NCBI GenBank assembly: GCA_036273735.1
Contig: DASUHA010000025.1
Coordinates: 1 to 64,000 of the forward strand
Direction of reading: 5' to 3'
DNA: 64,000 nt
DNA from: 13-2-20CM-66-19 sp036273735
GTDB lineage: Bacteria; Pseudomonadota; Gammaproteobacteria; Steroidobacterales; Steroidobacteraceae
The notes below the pieces were generated by a model. That model saw only the letters and a list, made by a program, of their open reading frames with translations, was not told where the DNA came from and made no database searches. The position numbers and the translations under genes were made by a program. Of this stretch, positions 1-8,539 are shown piece by piece (the first letter of the stretch is position 1; every line of letters begins with the position of its first letter).

Positions 1-314
1 CGGGTTGCGAGCCACTCGAAAAGGGCGTCGCGGTCGGGCGCCTGCAGGACCTCATCCAGGGTATCCGACCGGCGCGGTGGACGGCAGCCGCACGCGATGG
101 CCAGCAAGTGCAGGTCGTGGTTGCCGAGCACGACGATAGCGTTGTCCCCGAGTGCGCGCACGTACCGCAGTACCTCGAGCGACTGCGGGCCACGATTGAC
201 CAGATCACCGACGAACCACAGCCGGTCGCGGTCCGCCGAGAAGCCTATCCGGCTGAGAAGTGCTCGCAGCTCATCACAGCAGCCCTGGATGTCGCCGATG
301 GCATGTCGGCTCAC
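1..314 (-). CDS. apaH: Symmetrical bis(5'-nucleosyl)-tetraphosphatase ApaH (3' end beyond window)
   Basis: ApaH hydrolyses Ap4A to two ADP in the cytosol and also acts on Np4-capped RNA. The visible N-terminal part has the calcineurin-like metallophosphatase signature: GDIQG near residue 7, then VGDLVNRGP and GNHDLHLL, which carry the metal ligands. Translation probably starts at GTG 314, whose GTGA overlaps the apaG stop, so the two genes are translationally coupled. The C-terminal part lies left of the window. It is the last gene of the lptD-surA-pdxA-rsmA-usp-apaG-apaH series, as in enterics apart from the inserted usp. Identity is near certain; the GTG start is inferred from the overlap. 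Confidence 0.93.
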   Translation of the reverse strand, partial: MSRHAIGDIQGCCDELRALLSRIGFSADRDRLWFVGDLVNRGPQSLEVLRYVRALGDNAIVVLGNHDLHLLAIACGCRPPRRSDTLDEVLQAPDRDALFEWLAT

Positions 315-691
315 TGCAGAATACCGGGGATCGCGAGCCGGAAGGGTGGGATGGGTGCATCGAAGGGGTGCCCCTCACCATCCACCATCTGGTAGCTGCC
401 CTCCATCGTGCCGACCGGCGTCTCGAGAACGGCGCCGCTCGAGTAGCGAAATCCCTGGCCGGGCTCGAGATGTGGCTGCTCGCCAACGACTCCTTCGCCG
501 CGGACTTCTTTCACCCGGCCGTTGGCATCGGTGATGATCCAGTGGCGCGTCAGGAGCTTGGCCGAGCGCTGGCCCTCGTTGCGGATGGTGATCGTGTACG
601 AGAACACGTATCTCTGCTCGTTCGGGCTCGACTGCTCGTCCAGATAGCTCGTCGTGACCTCGACGCGGATCTTGTGCAACTCCTGGCTCAT
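311..691 (-). CDS. apaG: ApaG (Co2+/Mg2+ efflux-associated, DUF525 fold)
   Basis: A 126-residue protein matching the full ApaG family length, with the immunoglobulin-like beta-sandwich fold of this family. Recognisable elements are the N-terminal VEVTTSYL, YTITIRNEG, LLTRHWIITD and VVGEQPHLEPG stretches and the C-terminal GSYQMVDGEG segment. The molecular role is poorly defined; the family is linked genetically to magnesium/cobalt resistance and is usually coupled to apaH, as it is here by a 4-bp overlap. It starts at ATG 691, 88 bp after the upstream stress-protein gene. Confidence 0.95.
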   Translation of the reverse strand: MSQELHKIRVEVTTSYLDEQSSPNEQRYVFSYTITIRNEGQRSAKLLTRHWIITDANGRVKEVRGEGVVGEQPHLEPGQGFRYSSGAVLETPVGTMEGSYQMVDGEGHPFDAPIPPFRLAIPGILQ

Positions 692-779
692 GCGGTCGAT
701 TCTACCGTTTCCTGGCCCGCTTTCCGGTTTGACGGGTGCATCAGGCTCTGCACCTCAGCCCGCGCATTCGCGCGGTCGT

Positions 780-1235
780 TCACCTCTTCGCTGGGCTCGC
801 CCCCATCCGCACCGCGAGCACATCGCAGGGCGCGGCATGGAGCACCGTATCTTCGATGAAGTTCACCAGAATCGATGGGCCATGGCGCTCCCGGCTGCCG
901 AGCACGATGAGGTCGATCTGTCGCTCGCGGGCAACACGCACGATCTCGGCTTTGACGTTGCCGGACTCCACACGGTGAGTCGCGCCGGAGAGGCCGAGCT
1001 CCTCGGTCAGTGCGGCCAGGCGCTGACGCGCCCGCGCGAGCAGCTCGTCCTCGATGCGCACTGCGGGCATCAGGGTCTCGCCCATCGGCTCGACCGGCAT
1101 GAATTCCACCACGTGCAGCAGCTCGACTTGCGCGCCGAGCGTCGCTGCAAGGGCGCACGCACGTTTGCCGATCTCCAGGCTGTGCTCCGTCAGATCGACT
1201 ACGAGCAGGATGCGGCGGTAGGGGTACGTTGACAT
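780..1235 (-). CDS. Universal stress protein (UspA-like)
   Basis: A 151-residue single-domain UspA fold: YRRILLVVDL at the first beta strand, LLHVVEF, and the C-terminal DLIVLGSRERHG and PCDVLAVRM segments. The family's ATP-binding signature GxxG-x9-G(S/T) is not evident, because the last part reads ILVNFIED, so this resembles the non-ATP-binding UspA type. It lies between rsmA (42 bp upstream) and apaG (88 bp downstream), a place that is empty in the classical enteric operon. Its role there (stress-linked dosage, or Ap4A-related signalling with apaH) is speculative. Confidence 0.9.
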   Translation of the reverse strand: MSTYPYRRILLVVDLTEHSLEIGKRACALAATLGAQVELLHVVEFMPVEPMGETLMPAVRIEDELLARARQRLAALTEELGLSGATHRVESGNVKAEIVRVARERQIDLIVLGSRERHGPSILVNFIEDTVLHAAPCDVLAVRMGASPAKR

Positions 1236-1277
1236 GATGCGGCCCTTGCTGAACCGATGGGACGGCCAGATCCTAAC

Positions 1278-2087
1278 TCAGCCGGCGCCGGACGGCAGCT
1301 TCACCGTGCCCGCGATGGCATTGAAAAGCGCGGGCGGGACTGTCTCCGGCCGTGATCCCGGATCGGCCCCGCAACGCTCGATCTCTTCCGCTGTGGCAAG
1401 ACCGCGAAGTGCGTTGCGCAAGGTCTTGCGGCGGTGGGAGAAGGCGGCGGCCACCACGGCGGCGAATGCCGGATTAATTGAGAACGCGGGTGTCGGCCGT
1501 ACTGAGAGGCGTGCAACCGCTGACCACACCTGCGGAGGTGGCTGGAAGGCTCCAGGACCGACGTCGAACAATCGCGTCACCTCCACCCATGGTGACAGCA
1601 TGACCGTAAGGCGTCCGTAAGCGGACTCCCCTGGCTGCGCTGCCATGCGGGCTATGACCTCACGCTGCAGCATGACGTGCATGTCGCTGATGTCGCTCAC
1701 ACTCGCCAGGAGGTGGAAGAGCAGTGGTGTAGAGATATTGTAGGGAAGATTGCCGACGACCCTCAGCGGCCGGCCGCGCTGCCGTGCGAGCGCGGTGAAA
1801 TCGAACCGGAGCGCATCCGCAGCGTGCAACGAGAATCGGGGGTCCGTGTCGAGCTCGCCGCGCAGCAGCGCCGCCAGATCGCGGTCCACCTCGATCGCAT
1901 CGAGCGAGCCACACCGGGATGCGAGCAGCCGGCGGGTGAGCGCGCCTCGGCCGGGACCGATCTCCACCAGGGCCTCATCCTCCCGCGGCGCGATCGCGGC
2001 GGCGATGCGCTCGATCACTGCGGGATCGTGTAGGAAATGCTGGCCGAATCGCTTTCTGGGCCTGGCCTGAAACCCGGTCTGCGCCAT
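1278..2087 (-). CDS. rsmA: 16S rRNA (adenine(1518/1519)-N6)-dimethyltransferase RsmA/KsgA
   Basis: It dimethylates two adjacent adenines in the helix 45 loop of 16S rRNA, a late 30S assembly step. The 269-residue length fits the family. Seen: GQHFLHD (about 15-21), the SAM-binding IGPGRGALT (about 43-51), the acidic EVDRD ribose-binding loop and the catalytic NLPYNIS (about 113-119). It starts at ATG 2087 and shares one base with the pdxA stop (TGATG), indicating translational coupling. Confidence 0.97.
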   Translation of the reverse strand: MAQTGFQARPRKRFGQHFLHDPAVIERIAAAIAPREDEALVEIGPGRGALTRRLLASRCGSLDAIEVDRDLAALLRGELDTDPRFSLHAADALRFDFTALARQRGRPLRVVGNLPYNISTPLLFHLLASVSDISDMHVMLQREVIARMAAQPGESAYGRLTVMLSPWVEVTRLFDVGPGAFQPPPQVWSAVARLSVRPTPAFSINPAFAAVVAAAFSHRRKTLRNALRGLATAEEIERCGADPGSRPETVPPALFNAIAGTVKLPSGAG

Positions 2088-3064
2088 CAGGCGGCTCGCG
2101 CTGCGAGCCGCACCGCGAGATCCAGGGCCGCCGCCATGCTGCCGCCGTTCGCGCGGCCGGAGCCGGCGAGATCGAGCGCCGTGCCATGATCCACCGAGGT
2201 CCTGAGGATCGGCAGGCCGAGCGTCACGTTGACTGCGCTCTCGAACCCGGCGTGCTTGATCACCGGCAGGCCCTGGTCGTGATACATGGCCAGGACCGCG
2301 TCATGGTCTGCGAGCACTTGCGGCACGAAGGCCGTATCGGCGGGCACGGGCCCGACGACCCTCAGGCCGCGCTCGCGCAGGCGCGCGATGGCCGGTGCGA
2401 TGACACGGATCTCCTCGTCTCCGAGGTGCCCGCTCTCGCCCGCATGGGGATTGAGGCCGCACACGGCGATGCGCGGCCGCTCGATGCCCCACCAGCGGTT
2501 GAGATCCCGGTCGATGATCTCGAGCACCTCGCACAGCAACGCCTCGGTGATCGCCGCGCTCACCGCGGCGAGCGGCAGATGGGTCGTGGCGAGCGCCACG
2601 CGCAGCGAGGATGTTGCCAACATCATTACCGGCCGTGGCGCGTGCGTCAGCTCCGCGAAGAGCTCGGTGTGGCCGGTGAAGGGAATGCCGGCGTCGTTGA
2701 TGATCCCTTTGTGGACGGGCGCCGTGACGATCGCGGCGAACTCACCGCCGAGCGCTCCGGCGCACGCGCGCTTCAGCAGCTCGAGGACATATGGCGCGTT
2801 GCGAGTATCGAGTCGGCCTGCAACCGCGGGCGCTTGAAGCGGATGGTGCTCCACCCTGAGCGTCCCGGGCACGTGACGGTGTGAGGAGCGGTCGCAGGGG
2901 CGCAACTCGACTTTGAGCCCGAGCTGGCGCGCCCTGCCGGTGAGCATTTCACGGTCGCCGAGGCAGATGAGGTCACAGTCGAGCTCGCGTGCCGCGAGCT
3001 GCAGGCAGACATCGGGCCCGATGCCGGCCGGCTCCCCAGAGGTCAGCGCGATGCGCGGCAGCAC
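2087..3064 (-). CDS. pdxA: 4-hydroxythreonine-4-phosphate dehydrogenase PdxA
   Basis: PdxA performs the NAD-dependent oxidation of 4-hydroxythreonine-4-phosphate in the DXP-dependent pyridoxal phosphate pathway. The 325-residue protein shows the family landmarks: LTSGEPAGIGPD at the N-terminus, PVHKGIINDAG, FTGHTELFAEL with a metal-binding His, CGLNPHAGE, MYHDQGL with the second metal His, and TSVDHGTALDLAG near the C-terminus. It lies 17 bp after surA and overlaps rsmA by one base, as part of the same operon. Confidence 0.97.
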   Translation of the reverse strand: MLPRIALTSGEPAGIGPDVCLQLAARELDCDLICLGDREMLTGRARQLGLKVELRPCDRSSHRHVPGTLRVEHHPLQAPAVAGRLDTRNAPYVLELLKRACAGALGGEFAAIVTAPVHKGIINDAGIPFTGHTELFAELTHAPRPVMMLATSSLRVALATTHLPLAAVSAAITEALLCEVLEIIDRDLNRWWGIERPRIAVCGLNPHAGESGHLGDEEIRVIAPAIARLRERGLRVVGPVPADTAFVPQVLADHDAVLAMYHDQGLPVIKHAGFESAVNVTLGLPILRTSVDHGTALDLAGSGRANGGSMAAALDLAVRLAARAA

Positions 3065-3081
3065 GGCGGCCGGGGGACCGA

Positions 3082-4386
3082 TCAGCCGGTCATGACCTTC
3101 ACGTACGCGTCATCGCGCAGGTGCTGCAGCCACAGCTCCGTGTCCTCGTCGGCCTTACTGGCGCGGATCTGCTCCATGGCATTCAGTCGCCTCACTTCCT
3201 GCGTCTCGTCATGATCCCGGCGTCCCTCGAGCTGCGCGATGTGCCAGCCGAAGTGGCTCTGGAAGGGCTCGCTGATCTCGCCCACCTTTAGCTTGGAAAT
3301 CGCCGCGGAGAACTGCGGATCGAAGACGTCGGGGCTCTGCCATCCGAGATCACCGCCGTCGGAGGCGGATCCGGGATCCTGCGAGGCGGCGCTCGCGGCG
3401 ACCGCGAAACTCTCGCCCTTGAGAATGCGCTGGCGGATCTGCTCGAGCCGCTGCCGCACGGTCGCATCGTCCTGCAGTGCGTTGGTCTTGAGGAGGATGT
3501 GACGCACGTGGATCTGGGCCACGATCGCCTTCTTCTCCTGACTGCGTATCTGGTTCAGCTTGACGATATGAATGCCGGTCGGGGTGCGCAGCGGCGCGGC
3601 GACCTGCCCGGGCTTGAGGCCCATGATGAGGTTGGTGAGAAAGGTCGGCAGCTCCGAGCCCTGACGCCAGCCGAGTGAGCCGCCCTCCAGAGCGTCCTCG
3701 CTGTTGGAATAGGCTACGGCGAGCTTGCCGAAGTCCTCACCCTTGCTGGCGCGACGATAGATGTCGTCGGCGTGCTGCTGGGCCTGGGTGATCTGCTCGG
3801 GCGTCGCGTTCGCCGGTACCGCGATCAGGATGTGGGAAACGTTGTATTCCGCATTGGTCGCCGGCTGCTTGGCCTGCTTGGCCATGAACTGATCGACCTC
3901 GCGGGGCGTGACCGCGATGCGCTGCAGCACGTCGCGCTGGCGCAGCAGGCCAATGGTGAGCTGCTGGCGCATCTGATCGCGGTAGGTCGCGTAATCGATG
4001 CCCTGCTGGGCGAGCACCGTCGGCAGGTCGGAGAAGGCGATCTTGTTGCGCGTCGCCACGTCCTGCAGCGCGGAATTCAGCTGGTCGTCGGAGATCGTGA
4101 TGCCATCGTGATTCGCCTGCTGCAGCTCGATGCGCTGCAGGATCAGGCGATCGAGCACCTGCTTGCGCAGGACGCTGTCCGCGGGGAGCGCCATGTTCTG
4201 TGCCTGAAGCCTGACCGTGACCTCATGCATCTGGTCGTCGACCTCACTCTCCAGGACCACGCCGTCATTGACCACCGCGGCGATGCGGTCGAGGAGCGTC
4301 CCCTGGGTCGAGAGGTCTCGGGTCTGCGCCTGCGCCAAGCCGTGGAAGGCCATCGCGCCCAGAATCACTACTAATAGCCGCCGCAT
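3082..4386 (-). CDS. surA: Periplasmic chaperone / peptidyl-prolyl isomerase SurA
   Basis: SurA escorts unfolded outer-membrane proteins to the BAM complex. I start at ATG 4386 (MRRLLVVIL), which gives a 434-residue product with a signal peptide ending near AQA at about residue 20; an upstream in-frame extension to 4842 only runs antisense-like through lptD and is not believed. An N-terminal helical chaperone region (ATRNKIAFSDLPTVLAQQG) is followed by two parvulin domains, each with the VSHILI / VRHILL start and a GGSLGW / GGDLGW core. Its neighbour is lptD, whose protein is itself a SurA client; the gap is 28 bp. Confidence 0.95.
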   Translation of the reverse strand: MRRLLVVILGAMAFHGLAQAQTRDLSTQGTLLDRIAAVVNDGVVLESEVDDQMHEVTVRLQAQNMALPADSVLRKQVLDRLILQRIELQQANHDGITISDDQLNSALQDVATRNKIAFSDLPTVLAQQGIDYATYRDQMRQQLTIGLLRQRDVLQRIAVTPREVDQFMAKQAKQPATNAEYNVSHILIAVPANATPEQITQAQQHADDIYRRASKGEDFGKLAVAYSNSEDALEGGSLGWRQGSELPTFLTNLIMGLKPGQVAAPLRTPTGIHIVKLNQIRSQEKKAIVAQIHVRHILLKTNALQDDATVRQRLEQIRQRILKGESFAVAASAASQDPGSASDGGDLGWQSPDVFDPQFSAAISKLKVGEISEPFQSHFGWHIAQLEGRRDHDETQEVRRLNAMEQIRASKADEDTELWLQHLRDDAYVKVMTG

Positions 4387-4414
4387 GCGCTCGTCATCCT
4401 CGGTGAACCGGCCC

Positions 4415-6757
4415 TCAGCGGGTCGGGAATGCTCGCGAATTCGCTTCCGTCGAAGTGTAGCCGGGAATGGCCTCGGCGAGAGAGGCATCCGACGCCGATC
4501 CGACACTGGCGAGGCCCGTGAGTTCCAGCTGCAGCCAGATGCCGGTGTCCTGGGGTCCCGTCCGGGCCGTGCTGGTCGTCGGGCGGGCACCGACGTACCG
4601 GCGAGCGCCGAGCCGCAGGCTCCAGCAGCACGACCGGTACTCAAAGCCGGCAAATCGCTCCAGCGCCTCGTGGTCCGCCAGCGAATACACCCCCCGCGCG
4701 AAGACGCTCCAGGAGCTGCCGATGGGCCAGGCAGCGGAGCTCTCGATCTGCTCCACGTTGCAGCTCGGTGCCCCCGGCGCGCCGCAGAGGGGCGTCTCCA
4801 CCGGGACACCGGTGACGAGCGCAGCCTCCTCGAAAATGCCACGCTCGAACCGATAGCCGAGATTCACGACCCGATCGGGAGCGGGATGGAACTGCACCTC
4901 GACGTGCGCCCGCTGCGTCTGCGAGGCCTGCGGATCCCACTGCACCTCGGCATCCGCGCTCCAGTGCTCGAAGGCGGTGAGGGCGAGCTGCGCGACCAGG
5001 TCCGAGCGTCTATTGGTACGGGGAAGCTCGCCCGGCAGAGTGACGCGGGGGGTCGTGAAATAGAGCTGCTGGCCGAAGGTGGCCGTGAGGTACTGCTTTC
5101 CGTCCACGGCGCTGAGGAGTCTCGTGGTCACGCCGGTACTCAGCTGATTCGCATCGCCCACGCGGTCGGCGCCGACGTAACGATTGGTGCGGAAGAGCTC
5201 CACCGGGTCGAGATCGGGAACGGCGGTGTCGAAGACGGGCAGCTCGCTCTGATTCCGATAGGGCACATAGAGATACATCAGGCGCGGCTCCAGCGTAACG
5301 GTCCGCTGGTCACGCGAGCCGGCGGCGCGCTCGAGCTGTACGGCGGTATCGAGGCTGGCGATGGGAAGGGTCCGCGAGGGCGAGCTCGGCTGGCCCGAGA
5401 GTGTGTTCGAGAGCTGGTATTGGGTCGCCCGCCAGGCCACGGCGGGGCGCATGAACCAGCCGGGGCCCACGAAGTTGAGGGACGTGGTCGGATCCATATC
5501 GAGCCGCCAGCCGGTCACGCCGATCGAGCGCCGGAACTGCACGACCTCGGAATCGAACCCATACCGCAACACATCGGCCGGTCCCCAGCCGTAATCGGCG
5601 CTCACCGTGAGGTCGGGCACGCGGGCATACGGTCGCTGCTCGAGCAGCAGCGTGCTGTCGATCGTCTGGAACTGCTGCGCCATGGCCTGGACGTTCCAAT
5701 GCACGTCGCGATACGAGAGCACGGCGCTGCGGTTGAGGAACGGTGTGCTGGTGCCCTCCGGGCCGGTGGAGAAATCCTCGAAATACTGCGTGTCACTGAC
5801 GTTCTCGCCATCGAGCGTCAGCCGGAAATTGTCCGGCAGCTCGGTCACGTTCACCAGCCGGACGCGGCTGCGGCTCGCGTGGAAGACGTTATCGCTCGGC
5901 AGATAGTCCCAGTCGAGCTCACCGCGCTGCCGTCGCGTGAGGTAGCGGAAATCACCGCCGATGTCCGGTCCGCGACGACTGTACTCCGTCGGCTCGAAGG
6001 TGAAGTCGGCATTGGGAGCGATGTTCCAGTACCAGGGCACCGAGAGCTGTGCGCCCCCCCGCGAGGTGTTGCCGAGCGTCGGAAAGAGGAAGCCGCTCTT
6101 GCGCTGATTGCCGAGAGGAAACGACACCCAGGGCAGATAGAGGATCGGCACGCCTTTGAAATCGACGCGTGCACCCCGTCCCGTGCCGATCCGGTTGCGG
6201 GTATCGAGCGTGATGCGAGTGGCGCGCAGTATCCAGGATTGGTCATTCACCGGGCAGGTGGTGAAGGTGACACGCTCCAGGCGGATGAGCCCCTGCGGAG
6301 TGAGTTGCATTTCCTGCGCCGCGCCCCGGGCCGAGCGCTGCACCAGGCTGAAGCGGGCCGACTCGAACTGCGCGCCGGCGACCGGGGAATAGCTGCCGCC
6401 TGCCCCCGTGACGTGCACCTCGGGGTCGGTGTAGTCGATGCCGCCGCGGGTGCTCAGGGAGTTGCTTTTCTTGTCGTACTGGACCTCGTTCGCCTTGATC
6501 TGCCGCTGTCCCTGGCGAACGATGACATGTCCCTTCAGGGTGAGCGTGTCGTTCACGCCGACCATGCTGTCGCTCTCGATGCTCACCTTCCCGCCCGTGG
6601 CGAGTGCCTTCTCGCGGGCTGACTTCTGGGCTGCAGTGATCGGCGGTGGGGCGCTCGCGGGAGTCGGCGGCTCCGCCGCGCGCACAAGCGGAATGAGGCC
6701 GCCGAACGACAGCAGGGCGGTCCAGAATGGGCTCCAACGCGACATGAGGGGCGGCAT
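4415..6757 (-). CDS. lptD: LPS-assembly outer-membrane protein LptD
   Basis: LptD is the barrel of the LptDE translocon that inserts lipopolysaccharide into the outer leaflet. The 780-residue precursor has a signal peptide (cleavage near VRAAEP), an N-terminal OstA/LptA-like beta-jellyroll (GGKVSIESDSM to GGIDYTDPEVHV) and a long C-terminal barrel, with the YLPWVSFPLG motif and Cys residues near residue 260 (TTCPVND) and in the C-terminal quarter (CGAPGAPSCNVEQ; RSCCWSLRLG) that could form the family's interdomain disulfides. Two in-frame ATGs exist, at 6757 and 6745; neither has a good ribosome binding site. It is first gene of the minus-strand operon and diverges from amgK across only 11 bp. 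Confidence 0.95.
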   Translation of the reverse strand: MPPLMSRWSPFWTALLSFGGLIPLVRAAEPPTPASAPPPITAAQKSAREKALATGGKVSIESDSMVGVNDTLTLKGHVIVRQGQRQIKANEVQYDKKSNSLSTRGGIDYTDPEVHVTGAGGSYSPVAGAQFESARFSLVQRSARGAAQEMQLTPQGLIRLERVTFTTCPVNDQSWILRATRITLDTRNRIGTGRGARVDFKGVPILYLPWVSFPLGNQRKSGFLFPTLGNTSRGGAQLSVPWYWNIAPNADFTFEPTEYSRRGPDIGGDFRYLTRRQRGELDWDYLPSDNVFHASRSRVRLVNVTELPDNFRLTLDGENVSDTQYFEDFSTGPEGTSTPFLNRSAVLSYRDVHWNVQAMAQQFQTIDSTLLLEQRPYARVPDLTVSADYGWGPADVLRYGFDSEVVQFRRSIGVTGWRLDMDPTTSLNFVGPGWFMRPAVAWRATQYQLSNTLSGQPSSPSRTLPIASLDTAVQLERAAGSRDQRTVTLEPRLMYLYVPYRNQSELPVFDTAVPDLDPVELFRTNRYVGADRVGDANQLSTGVTTRLLSAVDGKQYLTATFGQQLYFTTPRVTLPGELPRTNRRSDLVAQLALTAFEHWSADAEVQWDPQASQTQRAHVEVQFHPAPDRVVNLGYRFERGIFEEAALVTGVPVETPLCGAPGAPSCNVEQIESSAAWPIGSSWSVFARGVYSLADHEALERFAGFEYRSCCWSLRLGARRYVGARPTTSTARTGPQDTGIWLQLELTGLASVGSASDASLAEAIPGYTSTEANSRAFPTR

Positions 6758-6763
6758 TATAAT
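6756..6763. promoter_or_regulatory. Palindromic ATTATAAT: shared -10 box for divergent lptD and amgK
   Basis: The sequence ATTATAAT is its own reverse complement, so a perfect TATAAT reads on both strands (6758-6763 plus, 6761-6756 minus). It lies in the 11-bp gap between the lptD and amgK starts. No clear -35 is seen on either side. Initiation some 6-7 bases downstream would fall on or next to the start codons (amgK ATG 6769; lptD ATG 6745), giving leaderless or near-leaderless transcripts, in line with the lack of a Shine-Dalgarno at both genes. This is inference from spacing. Confidence 0.5.
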
Positions 6764-6768
6764 GGGCC

Positions 6769-7815
6769 ATGCCTGAGAACGATGCGCGACTCGCGCTGCT
6801 GCAAGGTTGGCTGGCGCGTGATCTGAGCCTGCGCCCGGTTCGGCTCGAGCCTGCCTCGAGCGATGCCAGCTTCCGGCGGTACTTTCGCGTGGTGTGTGAT
6901 GACAGCACCCTCATCGTCATGGACGCGCCGCCGCAGACGGAGGACGTGCGGCCTTACTTGCGCGTAACGGAGCTGCTCGAGCCGCTCGGAATCCACGTTC
7001 CCCACGTGTACGAGGCGGATGTGGCCCAGGGATTCGTGCTGCTCGAGGACCTGGGCAGCCGGCACTATCTGGCGCAGCTCGGCGCCGGCGGCGACCCGCA
7101 GCGCCTCTATGGCGATGCGTTGCAGGCGCTCGCGGAGATCCAGCTGCGCGGAGCGGCCGCTGCCGCAGAGCTGCCTCCCTACGATCGCGGGCCGCTCGCC
7201 CGCGAGCTTGCCCTGATGCCGGAATGGTTTCTCGACCGGCATCTCTCGCTCGAGCTGAGCCCCGGCGAGCGCGAGATGATCATCGCGAGCTTCGAGTTCC
7301 TGATCACCGAGGGGCTGTCGCAGCCTGAGGTGTTCGTGCACCGCGACTACCACTCGCGCAACCTGATGGTGGTGGGCGAGCGCAATCCCGGCGTGATCGA
7401 CTTCCAAGACGCGCTGCGGGGCCCCATCGGCTACGATCTCGTTTCGCTGCTGAAGGATTGTTACATTTCCTGGCCGCGCGAGCGCGTGCTCGAATGGGTG
7501 AGCGGCTACCGCGCGCTGCTGCAATCCCGCGGCGGCCGCATCGGCGGCAGTCCGGCACAGTTCCTGCGCTGGTTCGATCTCATCGGTGTGCAGCGGCACA
7601 TCAAGGTCCTGGGCGTCTTTGCGCGCCTCTGGTACCGCGACGGCAAGCCGGGCTATCTGCGCGATCTGCCGCTGACATTCGACTACGTCCGGGAGGCCTG
7701 TCGGCTCTACCCCGAGCTCGCGGCGCTCTCGGAGTTCCTCGAGCGTCGGGTCGCGCCCGAGCTGCCGCGAGCCAACGAGCGCGTAGCCCGACAGACGGCA
7801 CGACAGGCGTCATGA
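6769..7815 (+). CDS. amgK: Cell-wall sugar kinase AmgK (N-acetylmuramate/N-acetylglucosamine 1-kinase)
   Basis: AmgK phosphorylates MurNAc/GlcNAc at the anomeric position in the MurU peptidoglycan recycling route, which bypasses de novo UDP-MurNAc synthesis. The 348-residue protein has the aminoglycoside phosphotransferase kinase fold: EPASSDASFRRYFRV, VLLEDLG, the catalytic VHRDYHSRNLMV (H-x-D-x-x-x-x-N) and VIDFQDALRGPIGYDL (metal-binding D). The next gene, overlapping by ATGA, encodes the MurU nucleotidyltransferase, which fixes the assignment. No Shine-Dalgarno is seen before ATG 6769. Confidence 0.93.
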   Translation: MPENDARLALLQGWLARDLSLRPVRLEPASSDASFRRYFRVVCDDSTLIVMDAPPQTEDVRPYLRVTELLEPLGIHVPHVYEADVAQGFVLLEDLGSRHYLAQLGAGGDPQRLYGDALQALAEIQLRGAAAAAELPPYDRGPLARELALMPEWFLDRHLSLELSPGEREMIIASFEFLITEGLSQPEVFVHRDYHSRNLMVVGERNPGVIDFQDALRGPIGYDLVSLLKDCYISWPRERVLEWVSGYRALLQSRGGRIGGSPAQFLRWFDLIGVQRHIKVLGVFARLWYRDGKPGYLRDLPLTFDYVREACRLYPELAALSEFLERRVAPELPRANERVARQTARQAS

Positions 7816-8510
7816 CGCGCGGCGCAGTGCCCCCTCGGGCGATGTTGCTGGCCGCCGGGCGCGGCGAGCGGCTGCGGCCGATCACCGACACCCTGCCGAA
7901 GCCGCTGGTGGAGGTGGCCGGCAAGCCGCTGATCGTCTATCACCTCGAGGCGCTTCACCGCGCGGGAGTTCGCGAGGTCGTGATCAATCTCTCCTGGCTC
8001 GGGGAGAAGATCCGCGCGGCACTCGGTGATGGCGGGCGCTACGGCGTGCACATATCCTATAGCGAGGAAGGGCCGGTGCCGCTCGAGACCGGCGGCGGCA
8101 TTCATCGCGCGCTGCCGCTTCTCGGGTCTAGGCCCTTTCTGGTGGTCAACGCCGATGTCTGGACCAACATGGACTTCAGTCGTGTCCTGACTCTGGACGA
8201 GGGTGCCGATGCACGCCTCATGCTGGCGCCGAATCCGCCGCAGCATCCGCGCGGTGACTTCGGGATCGAGGGCGACCTCGTGGTGGAGCGTGAAAACGAG
8301 CGCTTCACCTATACCGGCGTTGGCATGTATCGGCCGGAATTCTTCGAGGGATGTGTGCCCGGGAAGTTTCCGCTGCTGCCGCTCCTGAAGCGGGCGATCG
8401 CGGCCCGGCGCCTGCACGGCGAGGTCTATGGGGGCGAGTGGCTGGACATCGGCTCGCCGGATCGGCTGGCATGGCTCGATGCCCGGGAGCGCGGCGCGGG
8501 ACGGGGTTAA
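7812..8510 (+). CDS. murU: N-acetylmuramate alpha-1-phosphate uridylyltransferase MurU
   Basis: MurU converts MurNAc-1-phosphate and UTP to UDP-MurNAc, completing the AmgK route; this recycling path confers intrinsic fosfomycin tolerance where it occurs. The start at ATG 7812 overlaps the amgK stop (ATGA) and gives 232 residues. The sugar-nucleotidyltransferase signature is clear: AMLLAAGRGERLRPITDTLPKP, with PLIVYHLEAL, VNADVWTNMDF (metal-binding D), GDFGI and TGVGMY. The C-terminal GGEWLDIGSPDRL is typical of the family. Confidence 0.93.
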   Translation: MTRGAVPPRAMLLAAGRGERLRPITDTLPKPLVEVAGKPLIVYHLEALHRAGVREVVINLSWLGEKIRAALGDGGRYGVHISYSEEGPVPLETGGGIHRALPLLGSRPFLVVNADVWTNMDFSRVLTLDEGADARLMLAPNPPQHPRGDFGIEGDLVVERENERFTYTGVGMYRPEFFEGCVPGKFPLLPLLKRAIAARRLHGEVYGGEWLDIGSPDRLAWLDARERGAGRG

Positions 8511-8539
8511 AAGGGATCCGCTTGACCCCGTGGCGTAAA

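Noticed and set aside
4387..4842. N-terminal extension of SurA
   Set aside because: The signal peptide starts at ATG 4386; the upstream frame overlaps the end of lptD in another phase.
4217..6622. 801-codon open frame on the plus strand opposite lptD
   Set aside because: Antisense frame of a GC-rich gene; no domain, no ribosome binding site, and lptD on the other strand is unambiguous.
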